This document shows, one piece after another, positions 1-4,949 of a DNA stretch of 6,174 nucleotides. The translations under genes and the position numbers were made by a program. Origin of the DNA: Phycisphaerae bacterium (GTDB taxonomy: Bacteria; Planctomycetota; Phycisphaerae; Sedimentisphaerales; SG8-4); contig JAUXAH010000114.1 of NCBI GenBank assembly GCA_030614945.1, forward strand, positions 1-6,174, written 5' to 3'. The notes under the pieces were generated by a model. It made no database searches, had not been told where the DNA came from, and was given only the letters and a program-made list of their open reading frames with translations. Each line of letters starts with the position of its first letter. Position 1 is the first letter of the stretch.

Positions 1-279
1 GGAGTACCTTTTGAGTGGATGGCACGTCACCAGGATAACGCTCCTGATGCGTGGAATGCTGTACAGACGTATGTGTATGAAGATGCGATTTTATTAACGG
101 ATTTTGACATAGAGCTTTTTGCAGTTGAGATACAGTTTAGGAATAAAGCGGAGGTGTGGATGGACCATAGAAGATTAAGGGTCGGGATTTCTTCCCTGGG
201 GTTTACACATTACGGAGTGCGGATTAGAAATCGAGTTCCGGGAAGTGTTGCAAATTTCGAGATAATAGTACACAGGTAA
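1..279 (+). CDS. Small hypothetical protein, 5'-truncated, probable structural module
   Basis: The reading frame is open from base 1 to the TAA at 277-279, so the gene probably begins upstream of the window. The ATG at 19 is internal unless shown otherwise; the GAG/GTGG bases just before it are a poor ribosome site. The visible 92 codons contain no cysteine. After an acidic, aromatic stretch (TDFDIELFAVEIQF) there is an alternation of short hydrophobic and charged runs suggesting beta strands, ending in FEIIVHR. The next gene starts 6 bp downstream, so the two are probably co-transcribed. I do not recognise the family. Because the neighbour resembles a phage fibre, a virion or assembly protein is a reasonable guess, but nothing in this sequence proves it. 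Confidence 0.6.
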   Translation, partial: GVPFEWMARHQDNAPDAWNAVQTYVYEDAILLTDFDIELFAVEIQFRNKAEVWMDHRRLRVGISSLGFTHYGVRIRNRVPGSVANFEIIVHR

Positions 280-285
280 AAGAAA

Positions 286-1062
286 ATGTCAAATTCATTC
301 AGCATAAGTGTGGATGTGGAACTGGCGGCGTTAACCGCGGCTCTGGCGGTGGTTGATGGTGTGGTTGACAATATAAGGGCTGTTGACGTTCCGGCCATAC
401 AGACGAATATTAATGCAAATGAAACAAAAATTGACGCGAATTTGGATGCAGTAAATGCGGTCGGTGTTATAGTGGCGGACATACATGACACTGATCTTCC
501 GGGAGTGGAAACTATTGTAACGCAAACAGGTTTACTTTTAATAGATGTTCATGATACTGATTTGCCGGCTGTTAAGGGAGCTGTGGATGATAATGGTGTT
601 ATCCTGGTGGACGTACATGATACTGACCTTCCGGCTGTTAAAACTGATACAGGGAACATCAGGGGAACGGACATTGGAACTATAACGGATGCGATTACGG
701 CAAAGATGATAAGGGGAGAGTTTGAATCAACTCATCTTAAAAATCCGGGTGGTGCTTTTACTGAAGTATTAAATATAACAGGGTCGGGAAAATTAATAAT
801 GTTGGGGATCGCAACTGATGCAACTGGTGGGGGAAGAGTGAAATTAGTAATTGATGGTAGGCAGTATCAATCAGGAATAATAGTACCTGGTGCGGATAAC
901 TGGTATTTTGCATTGGAACCGAGTGAAGATGCTTGGCAGGGAATGTTACAAGAGCAAAATACTCCGGTAATGATAAATATGGAATTTCAGGACTCGCTCG
1001 TAGTTGAAGCACAGCATACAGCAGTTAATATAGATTTTATTGTTTTTTATTCATTGGATTAA
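286..1062 (+). CDS. Fibre-like phage structural protein with 22-residue repeats
   Basis: This 258-aa protein starts at an ATG preceded by AGG 9 bp upstream and follows the previous stop by 6 bp. Residues 1-63 are rich in Val, Ala, Asp and Asn with heptad-like hydrophobic spacing (VVDGVVDNI, ANLDAVNAV), which suggests a trimeric coiled-coil shaft. Residues 64-119 carry three copies of D-(I/V)-HDTDLP-(G/A)-V-(E/K), starting at D65, D87 and D109, an exact period of 22 residues. From about residue 140 the composition changes to beta-rich, with glycine turns and many aromatics (NWYFALEP, FIVFYSLD), resembling a globular head or receptor-binding tip. No cysteine is seen. Shaft plus terminal head is typical of phage tail fibres and spikes; the assignment rests on architecture rather than a recognised domain. 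A membrane-phage spike or a bacterial surface protein are alternatives. Confidence 0.65.
   Translation: MSNSFSISVDVELAALTAALAVVDGVVDNIRAVDVPAIQTNINANETKIDANLDAVNAVGVIVADIHDTDLPGVETIVTQTGLLLIDVHDTDLPAVKGAVDDNGVILVDVHDTDLPAVKTDTGNIRGTDIGTITDAITAKMIRGEFESTHLKNPGGAFTEVLNITGSGKLIMLGIATDATGGGRVKLVIDGRQYQSGIIVPGADNWYFALEPSEDAWQGMLQEQNTPVMINMEFQDSLVVEAQHTAVNIDFIVFYSLD
475..642 (+). repeat. Three in-frame 66-bp coding repeats in the fibre-like gene
   Basis: Units begin at 475, 541 and 607, spaced exactly 66 bp (22 codons). The third unit is represented only by its first 36 bp. The protein core HDTDLP is identical in all three, while the DNA differs at third codon positions (for example CATGACACTGATCTTCC against CATGATACTGATTTGCC). 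This indicates selection on the protein after duplication rather than a very recent DNA slippage event. Confidence 0.85.
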
Positions 1063-1090
1063 TAATTTCCTTTGTAAACCTTGAATACAT

Positions 1091-1142
1091 AGGCGGGCGG
1101 GCTGGCGAGCGGATTTTGGGCGAGCCGCCCGCCCGCCTTCTT
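1091..1142 (+). terminator. GC-rich hairpin, probable terminator of the structural genes
   Basis: AGGCGGGCGGGC at 1091-1102 is perfectly complementary to 1127-1138, and GGC/GCC pairing can extend the stem past a bulged T. The loop contains GGATTTTGGG. The hairpin begins 28 bp after the stop of the fibre-like gene. The trailing bases TTCTT are a poor U-tract, so termination could be weak or Rho-assisted; an mRNA-stabilising 3' hairpin is the alternative. Confidence 0.6.
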
Positions 1143-1150
1143 GGGGTGTG

Positions 1151-1291
1151 GTGCTCATTTTTCTGTTTCGTGCTTTTACTCTAGATGCGCAAAAGAATCA
1201 AAAGTCATTTGAATTCACCCGCACGATAAGAAAAATGAGTGTTAGCGGGCGTTCGAAATGAGAAATTGAGGCTCATGAGAATACGCCCGCT
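1151..1291 (+). other. Structured intergenic leader with long inverted repeats
   Basis: Two large foldable elements fill the gap before the SLOG gene. Element 1: CTCATTTTTCT (1154-1164) pairs with 1229-1239, and TCGTGC (1168-1173) pairs with GCACGA (1221-1226), giving 17 base pairs around a small internal loop and a 47-nt loop. Element 2: AGCGGGCGT (1244-1252) pairs perfectly with ACGCCCGCT (1283-1291), enclosing a second stem ATGAG (1258-1262) with CTCAT (1272-1276). Because the ATGAG and CTCAT segments occur in both elements, alternative pairings are possible. The segment ends 30 bp before the next start codon. It may be a regulatory 5' UTR, a small RNA, or a DNA-level element such as a protein-binding site; no known riboswitch class is recognised. 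Confidence 0.5.
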
Positions 1292-1321
1292 TACAGGGGT
1301 CTTGGTGAAAGAGCTTTCGTT

Positions 1322-1966
1322 ATGCCGGAAGATGTTTTTCAGTCGAATATAATTGCTATTACCGGTCACAGGGACTATCCTGATCGTGGAAGCTTATACA
1401 GGGGTCTGGATCGTCTGCGTGGGAGGGAATATCTGCTTGGTGGCGCTCGTGGCGTTGATAGTGATGCATTAGAGTACCTGGGAAAGACTCAGCCTCACTC
1501 ACGGCGTACTGTGGTAGTTCCTAACAGGCTTTCGGATCAACCTCTTTCCACCCGGGCGATAACTAAAAGGTGGTCGACAAAAGTTATTGAATTAGGTAAC
1601 GCCGGCCGGAATCGTTTCACGTTAAGAAATCGTTACCTGGTCGATAATTCTTCGCATACACGTGCGTTTTATGATTTCCGCGGCCGGGGCGGAACTTACA
1701 ACACAATTCAATATGCCAGGTCAAAGGGAAAATCTATCGATGTATGGTCCCTGAAAAAGTTTGATCAAGATGATGTAATGAGGAAAACTCCCTCACAATT
1801 CAGATCATGGTTTAATAATATGCGGGGAATGAAAGTAAACCTCTCGGCCATAAAGAGGATAATCGTTCAATTTATCATTATGGTCCTAAAGATGACAGTA
1901 AGCAAGTTCATAGAAACAATGGGTTATATAGGAGTTAAAACACTAGAGAAGCTGTGGTCAATGTAG
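1322..1966 (+). CDS. SLOG/DUF2493-like (DprA/YspA-like) Rossmann-fold protein with hydrophobic tail
   Basis: The 214-aa product shows the hallmarks of the SLOG superfamily. These are an N-terminal strand and turn ITGHRDYPD (residues 13-21), the phosphate-binding-type loop GGARGVDSDAL (40-50) as in DprA 'GGARGID', and the later blocks RNRYLVDNSSH (102-112) and GRGGTYNTIQYA (121-132), equivalent to the RN...GT...A motif of DUF2493 proteins. SLOG domains bind nucleotides or nucleotide-derived signals such as NAD derivatives, or act on them. After the core, residues about 172-214 form a basic and strongly hydrophobic segment (IKRIIVQFIIMVLKM at 177-191), either an amphipathic helix or one short membrane helix. 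It is the first gene of the operon, behind a structured leader; the ribosome site is weak (GAAAGAG about 8 bp upstream). The ligand and the biological role are unknown; DNA processing, nucleotide sensing or counter-defence are all possible. Confidence 0.75.
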   Translation: MPEDVFQSNIIAITGHRDYPDRGSLYRGLDRLRGREYLLGGARGVDSDALEYLGKTQPHSRRTVVVPNRLSDQPLSTRAITKRWSTKVIELGNAGRNRFTLRNRYLVDNSSHTRAFYDFRGRGGTYNTIQYARSKGKSIDVWSLKKFDQDDVMRKTPSQFRSWFNNMRGMKVNLSAIKRIIVQFIIMVLKMTVSKFIETMGYIGVKTLEKLWSM

Positions 1967-2012
1967 CCTGAAAATCATACCTTTACTTTGTAAAAACAAA
2001 AAAAATAATTAT

Positions 2013-2294
2013 ATGCCTGGTAATTTCAAATTAACAATGAATGGAGACGTGTTGCAAAAAGGCGATCAGCAGGTCCTGATAAATTTATTGAGGCCTCGCC
2101 TGGATCGTTTTTCCAGTGATTATGAAATAAATATATTCGGATTCCTCAGGGAGTCTTACCGTATAGAGATAACCGGAACACCTTTGCATTTTGACTATGT
2201 TGATAATCTGTTGAAAGCTATAAAGTTACAGGTTGCGAGATATATGAGAAAATGGGATTTTAGCCTGGAAGTGAAATTAATAGAAAGGTTTTGA
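2013..2294 (+). CDS. Small protein made of two beta-alpha-beta repeats
   Basis: This 93-aa protein is of unrecognised family. It appears internally duplicated: residues 5-41 (FKLTMNG...YEINI) align without gaps to residues 49-85 (YRIEITG...WDFSL). They share the strand-G start, a central amphipathic helix (VLINLLRPRLDRF and LLKAIKLQVARYM) and an aromatic residue before the last strand. The second half aligns in turn, again without gaps, to the protein of the next gene. There is no cysteine, signal peptide or membrane segment. The ATG lies 46 bp after the SLOG gene in an A-rich tract without a clear Shine-Dalgarno sequence, so translation may rely on an unstructured leader or coupling. Its TGA is one base before the next ATG. 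The role is unknown; the pattern suggests a small alpha/beta dimerising or adaptor protein. Confidence 0.75.
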   Translation: MPGNFKLTMNGDVLQKGDQQVLINLLRPRLDRFSSDYEINIFGFLRESYRIEITGTPLHFDYVDNLLKAIKLQVARYMRKWDFSLEVKLIERF

Positions 2295-2295
2295 T

Positions 2296-2460
2296 ATGGA
2301 TGAGCCTCAAGTAACTGTAAGCCTGAAGGGAAAAATAAAAGACTTTACACGCCTCGATAATTTGTATAATGTTATGAAGCGTGAGGGTGCAAAACTCTTG
2401 GAAGAGTGGGAACTGGAAATTGAAGTAAAGTATAGTGAGGCTGAGAAAGGAACTGAGTAA
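2296..2460 (+). CDS. 54-aa protein with a single beta-alpha-beta unit, paralogous to the preceding gene
   Basis: This short gene starts at the ATG at 2296, one base after the previous TGA, and ends with TAA at 2458-2460, leaving 5 bp before the next start. Its residues 6-45 align without a gap to residues 49-88 of the 93-aa neighbour, with 11 of 40 identical: G12, F17, D21-N22-L23, K28, A32, W38 and E43-V44-K45. The conservation shows that the reading frame is real despite its length. The predicted form is strand (VTVSLKG), helix (LDNLYNVMKREGAKLLEE), strand (WELEIEVKY) and an acidic tail. The tight spacing points to translational coupling with both neighbours. An AAGG preceding the upstream TGA (2285-2290) could serve as its ribosome site. 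Function is unknown. Confidence 0.75.
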   Translation: MDEPQVTVSLKGKIKDFTRLDNLYNVMKREGAKLLEEWELEIEVKYSEAEKGTE

Positions 2461-2465
2461 ATATT

Positions 2466-2891
2466 TTGTCCGGCCGGTATCCATACGGAAAGAAGCATAA
2501 GTACGCTCATATGTTGGGAGATGAGGCCATTATATGGGAAAGGTTCATTGATGCCCATCCTGGTTATTATTCTACTTGTGATTATGATTATCGTGTTGGA
2601 GAAGGGATGATTTTGAATATCGAGTGGGAAGATAACATAAAGCGGATGGCTACGGCGATCACTCAGAAAAGAATTGATGTGTTGGCCTGGGTTGGAGATA
2701 TACCAACAATTATTGAAGTAAAGAGACGTGCGGGTCTTGGAACCCTGGGGCAGTTATTAGGCTACTGGTCATTATTCAGGAAAGACTTTCCGCATTTTGT
2801 AAGGCCAAAATTATTATTAATCTGTGAGTCCATCGATGAGGATACTATTGCGGTGATGGAAGATAACAATATACCGGTTGTTGTGATTTAA
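2466..2891 (+). CDS. PD-(D/E)XK nuclease-like protein
   Basis: The 141-aa product carries the core RIDVLAWVGDIPTIIEVKRR at about residues 69-88: D71, then E84-x-K86 on the following strand. This is the classical D...ExK metal-binding signature of PD-(D/E)XK nucleases. It is followed by GLGTLGQLLGYWSLF (91-104), resembling the GQ...Y helix of RecB/NucS-like members. An acidic helix upstream (E20, E25) may supply the extra conserved glutamate. The length matches a bare nuclease domain with no helicase or DNA-binding domain. The start chosen is TTG at 2466, because an in-frame TGA at 2454-2456 limits the frame and the first in-frame ATG (2511) has no ribosome site. AAGGA about 14 bp upstream of the TTG is distant. 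The substrate is unknown; it could be a phage recombination or processing nuclease or part of a defence system. Complementary evidence is lacking. Confidence 0.7.
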   Translation: MSGRYPYGKKHKYAHMLGDEAIIWERFIDAHPGYYSTCDYDYRVGEGMILNIEWEDNIKRMATAITQKRIDVLAWVGDIPTIIEVKRRAGLGTLGQLLGYWSLFRKDFPHFVRPKLLLICESIDEDTIAVMEDNNIPVVVI

Positions 2892-2907
2892 CCAGGGAGA
2901 TGATAAA

Positions 2908-3138
2908 ATGAAAAAAATGTTTGTGGTTTTGTTGATCATGGCTGCCCTGGTCGGCGGGTGCGGAAAAGATGAGGGCCCGCAGGATCCTGACGGTGATGAG
3001 CATAACCAGGGAAAAATCATGTCGTTTAACAATTCGGATATCCTCCGGAAGGATCCTGGCGCCATGATCAGGAACTCCGCTCCGGACCAGCTGATAAATT
3101 TCTGTAAGTTAAATAAAAACAACGGTGCATTTTTCTAG
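2908..3138 (+). CDS. Small lipoprotein
   Basis: The 76-aa product begins MKKMFVVLLIMAALVGGC: a basic n-region, a hydrophobic h-region and a lipobox-like VGG-C, so the predicted lipidated cysteine is C18. The mature part is about 59 aa, starts CGKDEGPQDPDGDEHN (acidic, proline/glycine-rich linker) and ends with a slightly basic segment containing one more cysteine. Residues after the lipid anchor are G and K, not the inner-membrane-retention Asp known from E. coli. GGGAG lies 10 bp before the ATG, which is a good ribosome site. It is the last gene of the operon, 16 bp after the nuclease gene. Phage-encoded lipoproteins of this size include superinfection-exclusion proteins and Rz1-type spanins; no family motif distinguishes these here. 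Confidence 0.7.
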   Translation: MKKMFVVLLIMAALVGGCGKDEGPQDPDGDEHNQGKIMSFNNSDILRKDPGAMIRNSAPDQLINFCKLNKNNGAFF

Positions 3139-3163
3139 GCCTAAAAAGGGTAAAAACCGGTAT

Positions 3164-3179
3164 TTCTGTGATCACAGAA
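3164..3179. promoter_or_regulatory. Perfect 16-bp palindrome, possible operator
   Basis: TTCTGTGATCACAGAA is a perfect palindrome centred between 3171 and 3172. Its core GTGATCAC recurs at 3330-3337. It lies 26 bp after the lipoprotein stop and about 15 bp upstream of a TAATAT (3195-3200) that could be a -10 element, so a dimeric regulator could bind here. The half-site TGTGA recalls CRP, but the 6-bp spacer of a CRP site is absent. Confidence 0.4.
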
Positions 3180-3202
3180 TTTAAAGTCGTTAAATAATAT
3201 TA

Positions 3203-3305
3203 ACATCATGGCCGAACGAGGCTACGATGATAGAGACCTGATGAAGTCAGAAAACTCATCGAGGGAGATCTTCACAATTTATTGTGATATCTCCCTCTTT
3301 TTTTT
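3203..3305 (+). ncRNA. Candidate structured small RNA or 3' UTR element
   Basis: Between the palindrome and the terminator the sequence can fold in two exclusive ways. ATCAT (3205-3209) with ATGAT (3227-3231) encloses GCC/GGC (3211-3213 with 3220-3222). Alternatively CGATGA (3225-3230) with TCATCG (3256-3261) encloses CTGA/TCAG (3238-3241 with 3247-3250). The second fold stacks directly on the terminator stem. The segment lacks an open reading frame. It could be an independent RNA of roughly 100 nt started from the TAATAT at 3195, or simply the processed 3' end of the operon mRNA. The CTGATGA...GAAA words recall a hammerhead core, but no stem II exists. Confidence 0.3.
3261..3305 (+). terminator. 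Strong Rho-independent terminator of the accessory operon
   Basis: GAGGGAGAT (3261-3269) pairs perfectly with ATCTCCCTC (3289-3297). After a small internal mismatch, TCACAA (3272-3277) pairs with TTGTGA (3282-3287). Eight T residues follow at 3298-3305. This is a textbook intrinsic terminator on the + strand and closes the SLOG to lipoprotein operon. Confidence 0.9.
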
Positions 3306-3849
3306 GGAGTGCTCCGCACGTCCTTGCGTGTGATCACTCCGAATTCTTATGTCGTTTTACTTTGTGCTGCCGGCAAGCTCGAGGCGGATTCCCTGGCTGC
3401 CGGCCGTTTCTGTAAGTCTATGTGTTTCAATAATGTAATATTTTTGTGAAAAGGATCCGTACGATTTCAATGTCGTCATATAAATCAGTCTATGGTCCGC
3501 CGGATCCGGGAGGACTTCAGCCAGGGCAAGTAAAGCTTAATATCACAACAAAAACTTACTTAATGACATAGTACAAAAACGTTGAGGCAAAACCGAAACG
3601 ACAGCAGATATATCCCAAGCCGAATAAAACGCTGTCAGGGGATGAGCAAAAAGGGGGGTGGAGGAAAAAATCATATAAATAGCAAAGCGGTTTTATGCTG
3701 ATTTTATCCTTGACAGTGTGCATGAGGCTTTCTAAATGACGGCCTAACTGATGGCACTATCGACAATTCAAAGTGAAAGAGTATGGATTGGTGCGCGCTT
3801 AGATAGTAAACGTCCTCATTCTTGTATTTTAAACGATGTCAATATGTGT

Positions 3850-3892
3850 GACTCTTTATTAACCTCTTTAAGACTCTTAATAACCTCTAATA
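3850..3892. repeat. Two AT-rich 22-bp direct repeats
   Basis: GACTCTTTATTAACCTCT begins at 3850 and a near copy, GACTCTTAATAACCTCT, begins at 3872. Within them TAACCTCT recurs at 3860 and 3881. They are followed by ACAATAATTGT, an 11-bp palindrome at about 3893-3903. AT-rich tandem repeats next to iterons are characteristic of DNA-unwinding elements in iteron-type origins; that role is inferred. Confidence 0.55.
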
Positions 3893-3910
3893 CAATAATT
3901 GTTGTGTTGC

Positions 3911-3992
3911 ACTCCTCAGTAGTACACTTTGTACTCCTCAGTAGTACGGGTTTGTACTCCTCAGTAGTACACTTTGCACTCCTCAGTAGTAC
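3911..3992. repeat. Four iteron-like repeats, 22-23 bp period
   Basis: ACTCCTCAGTAGTAC occurs four times without a mismatch, starting at 3911, 3933, 3956 and 3978, a spacing of 22, 23 and 22 bp (two helical turns). The preceding base pair is GT in the two inner copies and GC in the two outer ones. The inner units read GTACTCCTCAGTAGTAC, an inverted repeat of GTACT with AGTAC. Units in phase on one face of DNA fit cooperative binding of an initiator or repressor. The nearby winged-helix gene (4016-4288, - strand), ending 24 bp away, is the obvious candidate binder. Alternatives are a partition site or an operator array. Confidence 0.85.
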
Positions 3993-4015
3993 AAGTTAGG
4001 ATTGAAAAAGGGCTG

Positions 4016-4288
4016 TCAGGTGGGTGTAATCTGGTACCATGTTTTGTTTTTGAACCCACGCCAAAAAAAAATTATACCCTTGTCCCTGAGGTTTTTCTTT
4101 GCGCGGGTAACAGTCCTTAAACAGCATCCGGTGAGACTGGCCAGGTCCCGATCCGTTATAGAGAATTCTCCATCATAGTCGTTTCCACATCGGCGATAGT
4201 GTTGAAGAAGAAGCCTGAGAAGAACGGTATTCTCGGCGTGTGTGAGATCGGCGGTAAAGGCTTTTTGCGGATACTTAATGAATGACAT
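4016..4288 (-). CDS. Winged-helix DNA-binding protein, possible replication initiator or repressor
   Basis: This is a 90-aa protein. Residues 12-35 form an N-terminal helix (TADLTHAENTVLLRLLLQHYRR). Residues 42-73 (FSITDRDLASLTGCCLRTVTRAKKNLRDKGII) are a clear helix-turn-helix: 'ITDRDLAS' helix, 'LTGCC' turn, 'LRTVTRAKKNLRDKG' recognition helix. The final FFWRGFKNKTWYQITP would be the beta wing. This arrangement is shared by small phage replisome-organiser/DnaD-N-like and plasmid initiator winged helices, and by some repressors. The ribosome site AGGG lies about 8 bp before the ATG, and the gene follows the integrase stop by 20 bp, so it is probably the last gene of the - strand operon. Its position beside the iteron-like array suggests it binds there. 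Function as initiator, repressor or excisionase-like factor is not settled. Confidence 0.75.
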   Translation of the reverse strand: MSFIKYPQKAFTADLTHAENTVLLRLLLQHYRRCGNDYDGEFSITDRDLASLTGCCLRTVTRAKKNLRDKGIIFFWRGFKNKTWYQITPT

Positions 4289-4308
4289 TATTTACCCTGG
4301 TTAAGCGT

Positions 4309-4923
4309 TTACATCCTATTTACGGCTTCGGAAACTTCGTCAATCGAGGGATGCACGTAGATCTGAGTTGTCTGTATGTTTTTATGCCCCAGGACGTCCT
4401 GAACTATCTTTAAATTAGACAGTCTGAGTAGTCGGGTGGCAAAGGTGTGCCGGAGGGTGTGGGGCGTTATACAGCGTCCTATGGCTCTTGCTGAAATATC
4501 TCTAACTATTCGTTGAAAGTCCCTGGGACTAAGTTTATTGTGTGCACGTGATGAAACAAATAAAAAATCACCGGTGAGCACTGGTTCGTTGTTATGCTCC
4601 TTCCAAATGTAAAATGCTTCAAGATCGGTTTTTACTTCGGCTTTCAAGGGAATACTCCGGGGGCGATGTCCCTTTGCTATTTCGGCCGGTAATTCGAGGA
4701 TATTTGTAATTATACCGTATGGACTTATGTTTTCAGTTCGCAGGGATAAGAGTTCGGAGTTTCTTAAACCGGTGCTGAGACATAAAGAGATCATGGTGAA
4801 ATCTCTAATGGATGTTTGCTTGGCCCAGCGTAGAAGCAAGGGTATTTCACGCTCGAGTAGAGTTGAGGGACCGTTTGGACAGGTCGGGGACTCGGGGTAG
4901 TATGATTTAGTTCTGTCGTCCAT
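4309..4923 (-). CDS. int: Minimal tyrosine recombinase (integrase)
   Basis: The 204-aa product contains the full catalytic set of the tyrosine recombinase family. R54 lies in GLRNSELLSL, K84 in AKGHRPRSIPL, H155 and R158 in TPHTLRHTFATRLL, H180 in VLGHKNIQTT and the nucleophile Y189 in QIYVHP. These enzymes cut and rejoin DNA through a 3'-phosphotyrosine intermediate to integrate, excise or resolve DNA. Typical integrases (300-400 aa) have an N-terminal core-binding domain; here only about 20 residues precede the catalytic domain, so the protein is a catalytic-domain-only type. The start is well supported: AGGAG lies 8 bp before the ATG, and no longer N-terminus fits because the tRNA-like gene lies immediately upstream. 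It is followed by the winged-helix gene after 20 bp. Confidence 0.93.
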   Translation of the reverse strand: MDDRTKSYYPESPTCPNGPSTLLEREIPLLLRWAKQTSIRDFTMISLCLSTGLRNSELLSLRTENISPYGIITNILELPAEIAKGHRPRSIPLKAEVKTDLEAFYIWKEHNNEPVLTGDFLFVSSRAHNKLSPRDFQRIVRDISARAIGRCITPHTLRHTFATRLLRLSNLKIVQDVLGHKNIQTTQIYVHPSIDEVSEAVNRM

Positions 4924-4949
4924 GGGTTAAGCTCCTGTCTTGTGAATTA

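Larger units (their letters stand above)
3306..4015. other. Long non-coding region with hairpins and origin-like repeats
   Basis: I see no convincing gene here on either strand. Hairpins: GGAGTG (3306-3311) with CACTCC (3335-3340); GCCGGCA (3369-3375) with TGCCGGC (3398-3404); and GTCC (3495-3498) with GGAC (3512-3515) around the perfect palindrome CCGGATCCGG (3500-3509). From about 3516 to 3750 the sequence is A-rich and otherwise featureless, apart from a poor TTGACA-containing promoter-like pair. From 3850 onward it holds AT-rich 22-bp repeats and the iteron-like array listed separately. The region separates a + strand operon ending at 3305 from a - strand operon ending at 4016, so it is convergent-intergenic. 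This is a common place for an origin of replication or a packaging or regulatory site. Confidence 0.6.

Noticed and set aside
210..491. 93-aa - strand open frame opposite the fibre-like gene
   Set aside because: It is antisense to two well-supported + strand genes and shows low-complexity Ser/Thr/Ala composition expected of a shadow frame.
2817..3122. 101-aa - strand open frame opposite the lipoprotein gene
   Set aside because: The + strand lipoprotein has a ribosome site, signal peptide, lipobox and operon spacing; the antisense frame has no comparable support.
3238..3254. Hammerhead ribozyme suggested by CTGATGA followed by GAAA
   Set aside because: There is no room for stem II between the two words and no matching cleavage strand, so the core cannot form.
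3710..3738. TTGACA with TAAATG 17 bp downstream as a + strand promoter
   Set aside because: The -35 is perfect but the -10 matches the consensus at only three of six bases, and no convincing gene follows.
3850..3992. CRISPR array suggested by regularly spaced repeats
   Set aside because: Cores are 15 bp with only 7-8 bp between them, so there are no spacers of CRISPR length and no cas genes in the window.
3751..3999. 82-aa + strand open frame over the iteron-like array
   Set aside because: Its C-terminal half is only the translation of the repeats, it has no ribosome site, and the N-terminal half shows no protein-like pattern.
3631..4020. 9-bp direct repeat GCTGTCAGG at 3631 and 4012 as an attachment or target-site duplication
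   Set aside because: It is short, has no matching terminal inverted repeats or transposase, and may be chance.
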